A stretch of DNA of 52,107 nucleotides from Aerococcus sanguinicola (GCF_008726925.1 NZ_VYWO01000008.1:1-52107); one strand, 5' to 3'. Positions 33,714 through 41,743 are shown, counted from the stretch's first letter. The notes: a model not told the origin generated them from the letters alone. A program made the numbers and translations.

Positions 33714-34595
33714 TTAAGGCATTTGTTTCTCCACACGATTAGTGGCCTTATTATACTGGTAGACCGAATTTAGAGTCATTCGTTCCGCATGGTTGTCATA
33801 AATCTTAACTTCTACTGTATTGTCATCAATGCGGTCCCCTGTGTAGGTATAATTAGGTGCTGTAAATTTTCCGCCGTTTTGCGCCTGAATCTTATTGAAG
33901 GCAACGGAGATGAGTTCTTCCGTATTGTCACTATTTGTCGTCCAAGACAATTCATCGACTTTGACCATCAGGGTATCATTTGGATGAAGCATCACACCAG
34001 ACGACAAATTGTTCCATTGCATCAAATTATTCAGCGTCACCCCGAAGCGTCTCGAAATCCCCCAAAGCGAATCACCTGGTCTCACACTGTAGGCTGACAT
34101 ATGTGTTGGAATCATCTGAGGTTCAGGAATATAAGATCCTGATGTTGAATTTGACGAAGTGTTATTACTTTGTGTCGCTTTGATCAGCAATTGGTCCCCA
34201 GGATGGAGCATATAGATACGCCCTAGATTATTCCATTGTTTTAAATCATTAACAGTCACCCCAAATTTTTTGGCTATCTTATAAAGATAGTCTCCTTGTT
34301 GGACGGTATAAGTTGAATTTGGTTGACTGACGCTAGAAGTTTCAACTCGTAAAACATCTCCAGGGTGGAGCATATAACCGGCTTTTAAGTTATTCCATTG
34401 CATTAATTCATCTACAGAGACACCGAACTTCTTACCAATTTTATAAAGATAGTCCCCTTGTTGTAATTCATAATTAATATAATTTGTTGTCATTTCTTGA
34501 GCTTTAACGGTATGGTCTAACAACAGATTACCAGCCAGTAGGATAGAAGCTAAAGATAAACCAACTGTCGCTTTTTTTACTAAGCTTTTTTTCAT
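33714..34595 (-). CDS. Secreted protein with three LysM domains
   Basis: 293 residues. Signal peptide 1-32 (ends TVKAQ), LysM repeats at about 41-84, 95-138 and 169-212 (GDYLYKIGKKFGV, GDYLYKIAKKFGV, GDSLWGISRRFGV), and a C-terminal ~80-residue domain with no recognised catalytic motif. LysM domains bind peptidoglycan, so it sits on the cell wall. No NlpC/P60, CHAP or amidase motif was seen. The ATG at 34595 has GGAGG upstream. The surrounding DNA is more AT-rich than the core genes. Confidence 0.85.
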   Translation of the reverse strand: MKKSLVKKATVGLSLASILLAGNLLLDHTVKAQEMTTNYINYELQQGDYLYKIGKKFGVSVDELMQWNNLKAGYMLHPGDVLRVETSSVSQPNSTYTVQQGDYLYKIAKKFGVTVNDLKQWNNLGRIYMLHPGDQLLIKATQSNNTSSNSTSGSYIPEPQMIPTHMSAYSVRPGDSLWGISRRFGVTLNNLMQWNNLSSGVMLHPNDTLMVKVDELSWTTNSDNTEELISVAFNKIQAQNGGKFTAPNYTYTGDRIDDNTVEVKIYDNHAERMTLNSVYQYNKATNRVEKQMP

Positions 34596-34750
34596 TATGT
34601 GTCCTCCTCCAAAAAATCGTTTCATCACAACTACAATTCTATAATAAAAATATAGTTTATAGTGGAGGCTAGTACAATTCATTGTTTTAGAGGTAATAAT
34701 CGTAGCTCAAAAATAATATAAAAGTAATTTCCGTTCGATATTAGGTAAAA

Positions 34751-35482
34751 CTATTTAAATAAAGCTAATAAATCATTTAACTTTCGACTAGACACAGGAC
34801 ATGTTTCTCCATTATTTAATACGATAATTTTTCTTTTCTTATCAATTTCCTTAATTTGATTGATATTCACGATAAATGATTGATGGCACCTAAAAAATAA
34901 GGTGTTTACATGTTCAATATTTTTTAATTGATCATAATATTCAACACTTCCACCTTGATAGTGCAAAATAATTCGATGTACTTTTGAGGAACTTTCAAAA
35001 TATATAATTTCATTAATATCAAATACTTTAACCTTATTGTCTATAGAAATTGAATACGTCCCTACTCTATCATTCAAATTGCTATACTTTTTATGCACTG
35101 AATCTAAAGCATTTCTGATTCGCTCTTCTACATTTAAATTTGATCCATACACTATGAAATCTAGGGCTTCTATTGAGTATAAGAAAGTCATAGACATCAT
35201 GTCGCTACGTCTACTAATAAATACTACTGAGGCTAATGGATTGGTCTCTTTTATTTTTGCAGCAACTTCAATTCCATTATGCTGACTGCAAGAGTGAATA
35301 TCTAGGAAAAATAAAGTTAGCTTATTTTTATTTTCTTCTTGATGGCATAAGAGTCTAGAATAGTTATCTGTTGCTAAACTGACTTGCATGTCATAATTAT
35401 TGATCATTATATAATCTAATATGCAATGTTTGAATTGTTTGAGCTCGGGTGAATCACTCATACAAATGTAAATATCTATCAT
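34751..35482 (-). CDS. LytTR-family response regulator (AgrA/ComE type), orphan
   Basis: 243 residues. Receiver domain 1-120 with phospho-acceptor Asp61 in LFFLDIHS; C-terminal LytTR DNA-binding domain (IIYFESSSKVHRIILH, FFRCHQSFIVNINQIKEID). Such regulators often control bacteriocin, competence or quorum genes with a HPK10 kinase. No kinase or peptide pheromone with a double-glycine leader is next to it. The gene is AT-rich. Targets may be the nearby secreted proteins, which is inference. Confidence 0.9.
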   Translation of the reverse strand: MIDIYICMSDSPELKQFKHCILDYIMINNYDMQVSLATDNYSRLLCHQEENKNKLTLFFLDIHSCSQHNGIEVAAKIKETNPLASVVFISRRSDMMSMTFLYSIEALDFIVYGSNLNVEERIRNALDSVHKKYSNLNDRVGTYSISIDNKVKVFDINEIIYFESSSKVHRIILHYQGGSVEYYDQLKNIEHVNTLFFRCHQSFIVNINQIKEIDKKRKIIVLNNGETCPVSSRKLNDLLALFK

Positions 35483-35748
35483 TCTATAAATGCCCCCTTT
35501 AATTAACCTACATTCCGATCATAAGTTATCACGGACATATATATTTACATCATAATCTCGGAATTGTCAAATTAGGGCAAACAATTTAATATATAAGACT
35601 TGAGTTCTGATTTTTGAAAAATTACCGTAACAAAAGTAACTTTTTTATCGAGGTGTAAAGCTATATCTCTTGAAAGATATTGTTTTTTTGGTAAGTTAAA
35701 GATAAACCTGTAGTTAGTAGTGAAAAAATTGAGATGGGGTGAAATGAG

Positions 35749-35838
35749 ATGAAAGATAATAAAATGGTTCAATACATTTTAATTTTTATCGTAGGCTTAA
35801 TTATAGGCTTATTGCTAAGAAGTTTATTTAATGTTTAA
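35749..35838 (+). CDS. Small membrane peptide, 29 aa
   Basis: Reads MKDNKMVQYILIFIVGLII then a short hydrophobic run and LRSLFNV. It is a single predicted membrane helix with a charged N-terminus. Upstream GATGGGGTGAAATGAG is only a weak ribosome site. A plus-strand terminator follows 67 nt later and has no other gene to serve, which supports a real transcript. It could be a type I toxin-like or accessory membrane peptide; no antisense RNA is demonstrated. Confidence 0.45.
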   Translation: MKDNKMVQYILIFIVGLIIGLLLRSLFNV

Positions 35839-35904
35839 AATAAGAAACAATCACACCTCTATAGAAAATTATAACTAGTTCAGTTAGCTAAACAATTATT
35901 TTCT

Positions 35905-35939
35905 ACCATGTGTAGTTTTTAATGCACATGGTTTTTATT
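35905..35939 (+). terminator. Terminator after the 29-aa peptide
   Basis: ACCATGTG (35905-35912) and CACATGGT (35925-35932) followed by TTTTATTT. Confidence 0.75.
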
Positions 35940-35952
35940 TGCTTACTATAGG

Positions 35953-36399
35953 TTACAATAGCAATCTCTCAACAGCTTCCTGGTCTTCTAACGAGAAGGT
36001 CAATTCATTACGATGGAACTTGTGGCTAAGGACTAACACCAGGGAGCCCTCTTTCCTTGTCAGTCGATAGTTCAGCACTTCTGCATAAGACTGCTTTTTT
36101 GCCGTTAGCCCCGCAAAGCCCCCAAGTTTTACTCGATAGTAATAAGCATAGTCCCCCAGCCCTGTCGTTTGCGGCGCCAGGAAGAAGATAAGTCCAAGTC
36201 CAAGAAATAGGCCCAAGTGACTAAGAGATTGACTGATCGATAGGCCGAAAAATAAAAAGCAAAGGCCGATTATATAGTAAGTCAGCTTTACAGGTCGGCT
36301 ATATTTTTCTTTGATTCTAATCCGTTTGATGGTTCTAAACTGATTATATAGGACAAAAGCTTCCAATAAATAAAAGGCAAGCAGCCCGTAAATAGCCAT
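35953..36399 (-). CDS. Unknown membrane protein, 148 aa
   Basis: Three hydrophobic segments (about 1-20, 40-58 and 62-78), then a soluble C-terminal domain of about 65 residues ending LSHKFHRNELTFSLEDQEAVERLLL. No recognised family. AGGGGA lies before the ATG. Its GC content is closer to the core genes than to the adjacent AT-rich small genes. No partner gene on the same strand is close. Confidence 0.7.
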   Translation of the reverse strand: MAIYGLLAFYLLEAFVLYNQFRTIKRIRIKEKYSRPVKLTYYIIGLCFLFFGLSISQSLSHLGLFLGLGLIFFLAPQTTGLGDYAYYYRVKLGGFAGLTAKKQSYAEVLNYRLTRKEGSLVLVLSHKFHRNELTFSLEDQEAVERLLL

Positions 36400-36468
36400 C
36401 CATATTTCCCCTATTCTAAAATTATTTCATCAAAATATGCTTAAGATATAATAGCTACCGGTTATTAT

Positions 36469-36497
36469 TTGAAATCGCTTTACCTGTATGTTAACAT
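36469..36497 (+). promoter_or_regulatory. Promoter of the secreted Gly-rich protein gene
   Basis: TTGAAA (36469-36474), 17-nt spacer, TAACAT (36492-36497). The related pieces TACCGGT (36456) and TACCTGT (36481) could be regulator half-sites, but the 25-bp spacing is not the usual LytTR spacing. Confidence 0.45.
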
Positions 36498-36542
36498 AAA
36501 TTTGTAAATAGGAATGTCGTATTAAAATTAGGAGGGAATAAT

Positions 36543-37082
36543 ATGGATTTCAAGAAAAAACTAATTATCGCCACTTCAGTTTTAGCGCTAACATCGACAT
36601 CAGTAGCTTCCTTTACACTTTTTAATAATCAAGCGTATGCTGACGAAATAATGACGACGAATAACAATTCCCAAAAAATAGAATTTACTACAGAAGAGTA
36701 TGTAAATTACTTAAACCAAAATGGATATGACACTTCAAATATAACTAATCAACAGGATTATAATCCTAACGCTATCAATTCGCTGGATATAATTTATGAT
36801 ACAGCCAGTGGATTTAGAAGTGCCGCAGAAACATTCACCGTTAGAGTAAATAAGAATTTAATCAATACTGCAAAAAATATTGGTATTGGTGCGTTAGGAG
36901 GTTTCCTAAGCACTAAAATTCCTGGTGGTCATGCTGCTTTAGGTGCGACTCTTGGCGCCCTAGAAAGTATGCTAGGTGGTTTAGATGTAAATTCTGATTA
37001 TAATATTACTTTTCAAAAAATCCAGCATGGTCCAGGAGTTACAGAATTCCACTATGCACCTGTAGATATATCGCCAGTTTAA
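36543..37082 (+). CDS. Secreted Gly/Ala-rich protein, 179 aa, unknown
   Basis: A classical signal peptide (1-33) ends NNQAYA|DE. A polar Asn/Thr-rich segment follows, then a hydrophobic glycine-zipper-like stretch (about 118-142: GIGALGGFLSTKI, GGHAALGATLGALESMLGG), and a short polar C-terminus. GGAGGGAATAAT precedes the ATG. AT-rich codon use differs from neighbours. The glycine-zipper stretch resembles membrane-active peptides, and the following gene is a small membrane protein. A toxin/immunity-like pair is possible, but I recognise no family. Confidence 0.7.
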   Translation: MDFKKKLIIATSVLALTSTSVASFTLFNNQAYADEIMTTNNNSQKIEFTTEEYVNYLNQNGYDTSNITNQQDYNPNAINSLDIIYDTASGFRSAAETFTVRVNKNLINTAKNIGIGALGGFLSTKIPGGHAALGATLGALESMLGGLDVNSDYNITFQKIQHGPGVTEFHYAPVDISPV

Positions 37083-37093
37083 AAGGTATAATT

Positions 37094-37294
37094 ATGAAAA
37101 AGAAACAAATTTCTAGAACCATGGGCATTGTTATGCCAATGATTTTATTAGTTACTTTAGGCTTTAAAGACACGCTAGGTGTTTTAGGCTCAACGCTTTT
37201 AGGTGGATTTTTAGGTTTTATTTCACATAAAGCTTGGGCAAAAGATATCCAAGAAGCTAAAGAACAAGCATCCAACAATTCTGATCAGACTTAA
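37094..37294 (+). CDS. Small membrane protein, 66 aa, partner of upstream secreted protein
   Basis: Two hydrophobic segments (about 9-22 and 27-44, the second glycine-rich: GVLGSTLLGGFLGF) and a charged C-terminal tail. It starts 11 nt after the upstream gene and shares its terminator, so it is the second gene of a two-gene operon. The weak ribosome site (AAAGGTATAATT) suits coupled translation. It may protect against or anchor the upstream product; that is only inferred from size and position. Confidence 0.65.
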   Translation: MKKKQISRTMGIVMPMILLVTLGFKDTLGVLGSTLLGGFLGFISHKAWAKDIQEAKEQASNNSDQT

Positions 37295-37324
37295 AGTCAT
37301 TTCGCTTAGAAAATTTCGAATGCT

Positions 37325-37368
37325 TAAGAGCACATTATATTGGTAAGCAGTATAATGTGCTCTTTTCT
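37325..37368 (+). terminator. Terminator of the two-gene secreted-protein operon
   Basis: AAGAGCACATTATA (37325-37338) and TATAATGTGCTCTT (37351-37364) followed by TTCTTT. Confidence 0.88.
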
Positions 37369-37465
37369 TTACCAAATTATTCCACTTTAACTAAGCCCTG
37401 AACATACCGTCTCGATAAGCCTTCATTCTGCTTTTAGGTTTGGCTATTAAAATTTATTCTAAATA

Positions 37466-37500
37466 AAAACACCAGCCTACCGGTTGACGGTGTGCTGGTG
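37466..37500 (-). terminator. rpmG-secE terminator
   Basis: Minus-strand CACCAGC...GCTGGTG followed by TTTTTATTT. It separates secE from the nusG side of the cluster. Confidence 0.8.
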
Positions 37501-37553
37501 GTCGACGTCTATTGGAAACGTCATTATGAATAGCGGTCTTATTCTCACCCTTA

Positions 37554-37727
37554 TTACAATTGAATGAACCAGCCAAAGAGCATGGTGACTAGTTCGTCCA
37601 CGACGCCGAGGTAGATGGCGGCGATGAGGATGGTGATTAAGACAATTCCTGTGTCGCGCATGAGTTGCTTGCCGGATGGCCATTCAACCATGCGCATTTC
37701 ATGAAAGACTCCTTTGATAAAACTCAT
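37554..37727 (-). CDS. secE: Preprotein translocase subunit SecE
   Basis: 57 residues: MSFIKGVFHEMRMVEWPSGK is the conserved amphipathic region (VxWPs), followed by one membrane helix (about 28-50). It stabilises SecY in the translocon. GAGGAAGCAGAAG precedes the ATG at 37727. Position after rpmG is the usual Firmicutes order, but nusG, normally next, lies 6 kb further on. Confidence 0.93.
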   Translation of the reverse strand: MSFIKGVFHEMRMVEWPSGKQLMRDTGIVLITILIAAIYLGVVDELVTMLFGWFIQL

Positions 37728-37747
37728 CTTCTGCTTCCTCTCTTATC

Positions 37748-37900
37748 TTACTTGGTTTGTTGGTGCAAAGTATGGCCCTTGCAGTGGCGGCAGAATTTTT
37801 TGACTTCGAGTCGTTCTGTCCGGTTGGCGGGATTGCTCTTCACTGTATAATTACGGGCGCCACACTTTGAGCATGCGAGAATAATTTTTTTGGTTGCCAT
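37748..37900 (-). CDS. rpmG: 50S ribosomal protein L33
   Basis: 50 residues, MATKKIILACSKCGARNYT... with the two zinc-binding CxxC pairs (CSKC and CRHC), so it is the zinc-binding C+ form. Such genes are often one of two or more rpmG copies. Directly upstream of secE, 20 nt apart, and behind its own promoter. Confidence 0.95.
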   Translation of the reverse strand: MATKKIILACSKCGARNYTVKSNPANRTERLEVKKFCRHCKGHTLHQQTK

Positions 37901-37939
37901 GCTGCTGCCCCATTTCTATCTAAATTCATATACCTGGTT

Positions 37940-37968
37940 ATAGTAACGATTTTTACAGCTTTTGTCAA
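37940..37968 (-). promoter_or_regulatory. rpmG-secE promoter
   Basis: Minus-strand TTGACA (37968-37963), 17-nt spacer, TACTAT (37945-37940). It lies just after the sigma-factor gene, so rpmG-secE can be transcribed independently. Confidence 0.8.
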
Positions 37969-37982
37969 ACCTGATTAGTCAG

Positions 37983-38588
37983 CTATCGCTCTTTGCCCTC
38001 CTGGACCAGTTGGACCAACTTGGACTTGGCCCGGTAGAAGGCATTGCGACAGGTCTTGGCACTGACGCCTAGCCGGTCACTCGTGGCCGCCCAGTCCAAG
38101 CCTTCCAGATAAGCGCCCATAACCGCCTGCTCCATGGGGGATAAGCAGTCTTGGTAGCTCTGGAGATAATCCTTAAAGAGACAAAAGGCCTGGGGGTCAT
38201 GGTCAATGTGGGCATAGGCCGCCAGCTGGTCTTCCAAGTGGGAGACGGGGCAGTTCAGCGACACCGAGCGCTTAGGCAGGGTCCGCTTCTCACTTTGGTA
38301 GTGGCGGTAAATATTACAGATCAAATACTTGAGGCAATTGGCGTAAAAAGTATAGAAGCTGGCTTGGCCGGCTTCACCCGCCTGGTAGCGGTTGACACAC
38401 TCATAGAGCTGGCTCCCTGCCTCCTGGAGAAAGTCATCATAATCCATATAGCCCCGCACCTTGGGGTAAAAGTGACCCATCAAGGGGCGGTAGTGCCAGT
38501 AGAGTTCGCTGAAGGCTTCCTCCTGGCCCTGGCTAGCGGCTTGGCAAAGTTTATGGTCGGTAGTGGCACGGTTCTTCCAAATAGTCAT
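37983..38588 (-). CDS. sigH: Sigma-70 family factor (SigH/ComX-like)
   Basis: 201 residues. Region 2 (about 45-75) with YDDFLQEAGSQLYECVNRYQ and region 4 (about 150-195) with LSPMEQAVMGAYLEGLDWAATSDRLGVSAKTCRNAFYRAKSKL. In Firmicutes the gene between yacP and rpmG is sigH, and this is its positional and structural counterpart, though divergent. In lactic acid bacteria such SigH/ComX proteins control late competence genes. The prepilin peptidase gene at the left end of the window would be a candidate target. Confidence 0.8.
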   Translation of the reverse strand: MTIWKNRATTDHKLCQAASQGQEEAFSELYWHYRPLMGHFYPKVRGYMDYDDFLQEAGSQLYECVNRYQAGEAGQASFYTFYANCLKYLICNIYRHYQSEKRTLPKRSVSLNCPVSHLEDQLAAYAHIDHDPQAFCLFKDYLQSYQDCLSPMEQAVMGAYLEGLDWAATSDRLGVSAKTCRNAFYRAKSKLVQLVQEGKER

Positions 38589-38630
38589 CGTATCCTCCCT
38601 AGTTTAGGCAGGATTACTTATCAGAAGAAG

Positions 38631-39152
38631 TTATTTAGAGAGATCCTCTAGAAGAGACTTCAGGTCACGCATCTGCTGGTAGGACCAGGGGACCATCCGC
38701 TGGTAGGCATTGGGGTCATAGTTCTCATCTCCCTGGCTAATATCCAGCTGGGTCTTCTGGATGTCGCGCCAGAGCTCATTAGCGGACTTGCGCAGGGCAC
38801 CCTTCTGGAAGACCATGCGCTGTTCTGCTAAGTCACTGGTCGCAACGGTCACATTGCGCAAGACCCCAACCATTTCATCCATCATAGCTTCAATATAAGC
38901 ATCTGCAGTCTCCTTCTCAGCCGTGTAGACCACATGGAGCTTGTACTGGTCATAGGTCTGGGAGAGACCAGGGACGAACATGGCATCGAAGACAACCCAA
39001 GTTTCAAAATTATGGTAGGCAGCATAATTCGACAGGAGCTCGAGCAAGAGGTCCCGCGCCTCCTCAATCTGGTCTTGGTCCTTGAGCCGTTTGAGCGGAG
39101 GCCAGGAACCAATCATATTATAGCCATCGACAATTAATCGGTTGCGTTTCAT
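38631..39152 (-). CDS. yacP: NYN-domain RNase YacP (Rae1-like)
   Basis: 173 residues; starts MKRNRLIVDGYNMIGSWP, the PIN/NYN-domain signature with an acidic metal-binding residue (Asp9), then VVFDAMFVPG and TADAYIEAMMDEM and VATSDLAEQ, which supply the remaining acidic residues. The Bacillus homologue Rae1/YacP is a ribosome-associated endoribonuclease. The ATG at 39152 has AAGGAGGT upstream. It lies between rlmB and the sigma gene in the usual order. Confidence 0.92.
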   Translation of the reverse strand: MKRNRLIVDGYNMIGSWPPLKRLKDQDQIEEARDLLLELLSNYAAYHNFETWVVFDAMFVPGLSQTYDQYKLHVVYTAEKETADAYIEAMMDEMVGVLRNVTVATSDLAEQRMVFQKGALRKSANELWRDIQKTQLDISQGDENYDPNAYQRMVPWSYQQMRDLKSLLEDLSK

Positions 39153-39171
39153 CACTGACCTCCTTATCCGG

Positions 39172-39924
39172 CTAAGAACGTTTGGCGTAGACTTGGTACA
39201 TGAGAAGAGCGGCAGCCACACTGGCATTGAGGCTCTGGACATGGCCCCGCATAGGAATGGTCAGGGTCCCGTCTAGGTGCTTCTTCAGGCCGGGTGAGAT
39301 CCCCTTGCCCTCATTGCCAATGACCAGGGCCAGGGGCAGGGTGGCATCCATCTGCCAGTAATTCTGGCCCTTCATATCGGTCCCAAAGACCCAGACGCCC
39401 GCTTCCTTCAACTGGCGGATGCACTGGGACAGGTTGGTCACTCGAGCAACGGGGACGTGTTCGATTGCCCCCGTCGAGGTTTTGGCCACGGTCTGGGTCA
39501 AGCCCACTGCCCGGCGTTCGGGAATAATGACGCCGTGGCAGCCGACCGCATCCGCTGTTCGCAAGATGGAGCCTAGATTATGGGGGTCTTCAATCCCGTC
39601 CAATAAGAGGAAGAAAGGATCCTCCCCACAGTCCTGGGCCCGCTGGAAGAGCTCATCCAAGCTGGCATATTGGTAGGCCGCTACGGCGACAACGAGGCCT
39701 TGGTGGTTGCCCCCCGCACTCAGTTGGTCGAGCTTGGCCTTGGGCACCTCTTGGAAGGTCAACTTGCCTTTCTTGCAGGCTCGGACAATCTGTTGGCGGC
39801 GCTTGTCTTGGAGGCCTTTTTGGATAAAGACCTTGTTGACATCCCGGTCCGAATGTTCCAGGACCTCCATGCCGCTGTGGAAGCCGATGACAAAATCTTG
39901 GTCGGGGCTTTTACTTGCTTTCAT
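39172..39924 (-). CDS. rlmB: 23S rRNA 2'-O-methyltransferase RlmB family (TrmH/SPOUT)
   Basis: 250 residues. N-terminal substrate-binding domain (FVIGFHSGMEVLEH), then SPOUT motifs: DGIEDPHNLGSILRTADAVG (~110-129), ALVIGNEGKGIS (~200) and MRGHVQSLNASVAAALL near the end. The trefoil-knot residues are complete. The ATG at 39924 overlaps the end of mrnC by 14 nt; a TTG at 39930 is possible. Family assignment is firm. The exact position methylated is by analogy. Confidence 0.93.
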   Translation of the reverse strand: MKASKSPDQDFVIGFHSGMEVLEHSDRDVNKVFIQKGLQDKRRQQIVRACKKGKLTFQEVPKAKLDQLSAGGNHQGLVVAVAAYQYASLDELFQRAQDCGEDPFFLLLDGIEDPHNLGSILRTADAVGCHGVIIPERRAVGLTQTVAKTSTGAIEHVPVARVTNLSQCIRQLKEAGVWVFGTDMKGQNYWQMDATLPLALVIGNEGKGISPGLKKHLDGTLTIPMRGHVQSLNASVAAALLMYQVYAKRS

Positions 39925-40324
39925 GGTCAATTCGCTCCTCTATAATGGCCAGGCACTGCTGGCTCAAATCTTCAAAACGGCCTTGGGACTGGCTGAGATA
40001 CAGGTAGCCCATCAAGGCTTCAAAGCCTGTCGCCACCCGGTAGTCCTGCTTGCTGGCATTCTTGGCAGAAGTATGGGGTGAAGCATTCCGCCCCCGCTTG
40101 TAGATGCTGACTTCTTCTTCGCTTAGGCGGTCGTCTGCTAGCAGGACCTCCATAGCCAGAGCCTGGCCGCGCGCACTCACATAATGGGTGGCTGCTTGGT
40201 GGAGGTCTTTGGGCCGGGTCAAGCCGGTCTCTAGAAGCATCTGGCGGACACAGATCTCCCAAGCCGCATCTCCCATATAGGCCAGGGGCAGGCCGCTCAG
40301 TTGTTTAATCGCTTGGTCTTTCAT
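39911..40324 (-). CDS. mrnC: Mini-ribonuclease III
   Basis: 137 residues: only the catalytic RNase III fold with LAYMGDAAWE (metal-binding Asp and Glu), the RGRNA stretch and TGFEALMGYLYL. No dsRNA-binding domain. Processes 23S rRNA ends in Bacillus. The start codon follows the cysS stop codon with no gap; ends overlapping rlmB. Confidence 0.95.
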   Translation of the reverse strand: MKDQAIKQLSGLPLAYMGDAAWEICVRQMLLETGLTRPKDLHQAATHYVSARGQALAMEVLLADDRLSEEEVSIYKRGRNASPHTSAKNASKQDYRVATGFEALMGYLYLSQSQGRFEDLSQQCLAIIEERIDHESK

Positions 40325-41743
40325 CTACTCACTTCTTCTCCAACGAGTGCCTTGAGGCGTATCGTCCAAGATAATGCCTTCTGCCTTCAATTGGTCACGG
40401 ATGGCATCACTGCGGGCATAGTCCTTGTTGGCCCGGGCCTGGTCGCGTTCCTCAATCAAGGCTTGGATGTCATCATCTAAGAGTTCCTTCTCCTCCGCAA
40501 AAGTCACTCCGAAGATACTCAAGAGTTCAAGGTAGAGGTCACGGTAAGCTTCGAGAACTACTTTAGAAACTTGGTCCTCTTCTAAGTAAAGGTTGATCTC
40601 CCGCATCAACTGATAGATCACCGTCAAGCCATTAGGGGCGTTGATATCATCGTCCATGGCTTGGATAAAGTCCGCCTGGAACTGGTCGCGCTTGGCCAAG
40701 GCTGCATCATCATCGGCTAGCTGGTCAACCGCATCCTCGAGGCGGTAGTTTATATTCTGATAAGCAATCCGGAGACGTTCTAAATTCTTCCGTGCATCGT
40801 CAAGGCTTGACTCGCTGAATTTAAGGGGACTGCGGTAATGGGCGCTCGATAAGAAGAAGCGGATCACTTGAGGATCAACTTCTTGAATTAAATCATGCGC
40901 CAAGACGAAGTTCCCTAGGGATTTACTCATCTTCTCACCATCATCACCAATCGTCACAAAGCCATTGTGCATCCAATAATGGGCAAAAGGCTGGCCAGTC
41001 TTAGCTTCCGACTGGGCAATCTCATTCTCATGGTGGGGGAAGATCAAATCATGGCCCCCGCCGTGGATATCAATGGTATCTGCCAAGTACTTGGTTGCCA
41101 TCACTGAGCATTCAATGTGCCAGCCTGGCCGGCCCTGTCCCCAAGGCGATTCCCAGGAAGGTTCCCCTGGCTTAGCTGCCTTCCACAAGGCAAAGTCGAC
41201 ACTATCTTCCTTCTTGGCCTGGGAGTCGATGCCCACCCGCTCGCTGGCGCCTTCACGCAAGTCATCGATGGACTGGTCGGAGAGACGGCCATAATGATCA
41301 AAGCGTCGGGCCCGGTAATAGACGTCGCCATCTAATTCATAGGCGAAGCCCTTAGCGATCAGGTCCTCCACGAAGGCAACAATATCATCCATGGTCTCTA
41401 CCACCCGGGTATTCCGGCTGGCCCGCATCACATTTAGGGCATCGGTATCGGCATAATAAGCCTCAATATACTTATCCGCCACCTCTTTAGCGCTGATTCC
41501 TTCTTCATTGGCCCGGTTGATGATCTTATCGTCAACGTCGGTAAAATTGGATACAAAGTTAACCTCATAGCCGCGGTATAAGAAATAGCGACGAATGGTA
41601 TCAAAGGCAACGACACTGCGGGCATTGCCAATATGAATGTAGTTATAGACAGTTGGTCCACAGACATACATGGAAATTTTGCCGTCTTCAATGGCTTTAA
41701 ATTCTTCTTTTTGATTGGTTAAGGTGTTGTAAATCTTCAACAT
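40325..41743 (-). CDS. cysS: Cysteinyl-tRNA synthetase
   Basis: 472 residues. Class I motifs HIGN (37-40) and KMSKS (~269-273). Zinc ligands Cys28 (YVCGPTVY) and the later GWHIECS and GGGHDLIFPHHENE. The ATG at 41743 (MLKIYNTL) has AGGGTGG upstream; the 12 further in-frame codons are leader. It heads the cysS-mrnC-rlmB-yacP string. gltX and cysE, often upstream, are absent here, and no T-box was seen in the leader. Confidence 0.97.
   Translation of the reverse strand: MLKIYNTLTNQKEEFKAIEDGKISMYVCGPTVYNYIHIGNARSVVAFDTIRRYFLYRGYEVNFVSNFTDVDDKIINRANEEGISAKEVADKYIEAYYADTDALNVMRASRNTRVVETMDDIVAFVEDLIAKGFAYELDGDVYYRARRFDHYGRLSDQSIDDLREGASERVGIDSQAKKEDSVDFALWKAAKPGEPSWESPWGQGRPGWHIECSVMATKYLADTIDIHGGGHDLIFPHHENEIAQSEAKTGQPFAHYWMHNGFVTIGDDGEKMSKSLGNFVLAHDLIQEVDPQVIRFFLSSAHYRSPLKFSESSLDDARKNLERLRIAYQNINYRLEDAVDQLADDDAALAKRDQFQADFIQAMDDDINAPNGLTVIYQLMREINLYLEEDQVSKVVLEAYRDLYLELLSIFGVTFAEEKELLDDDIQALIEERDQARANKDYARSDAIRDQLKAEGIILDDTPQGTRWRRSE

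Noticed and set aside
33500..33736. 78-codon frame between padR and the LysM gene
   Set aside because: It covers the PadR operator, promoter and a terminator and has no ribosome site.
36456..36490. LytTR direct repeats before the secreted protein gene
   Set aside because: The TACCGGT/TACCTGT pair is spaced 25 bp, not the ~21-22 bp expected, and the match is short.
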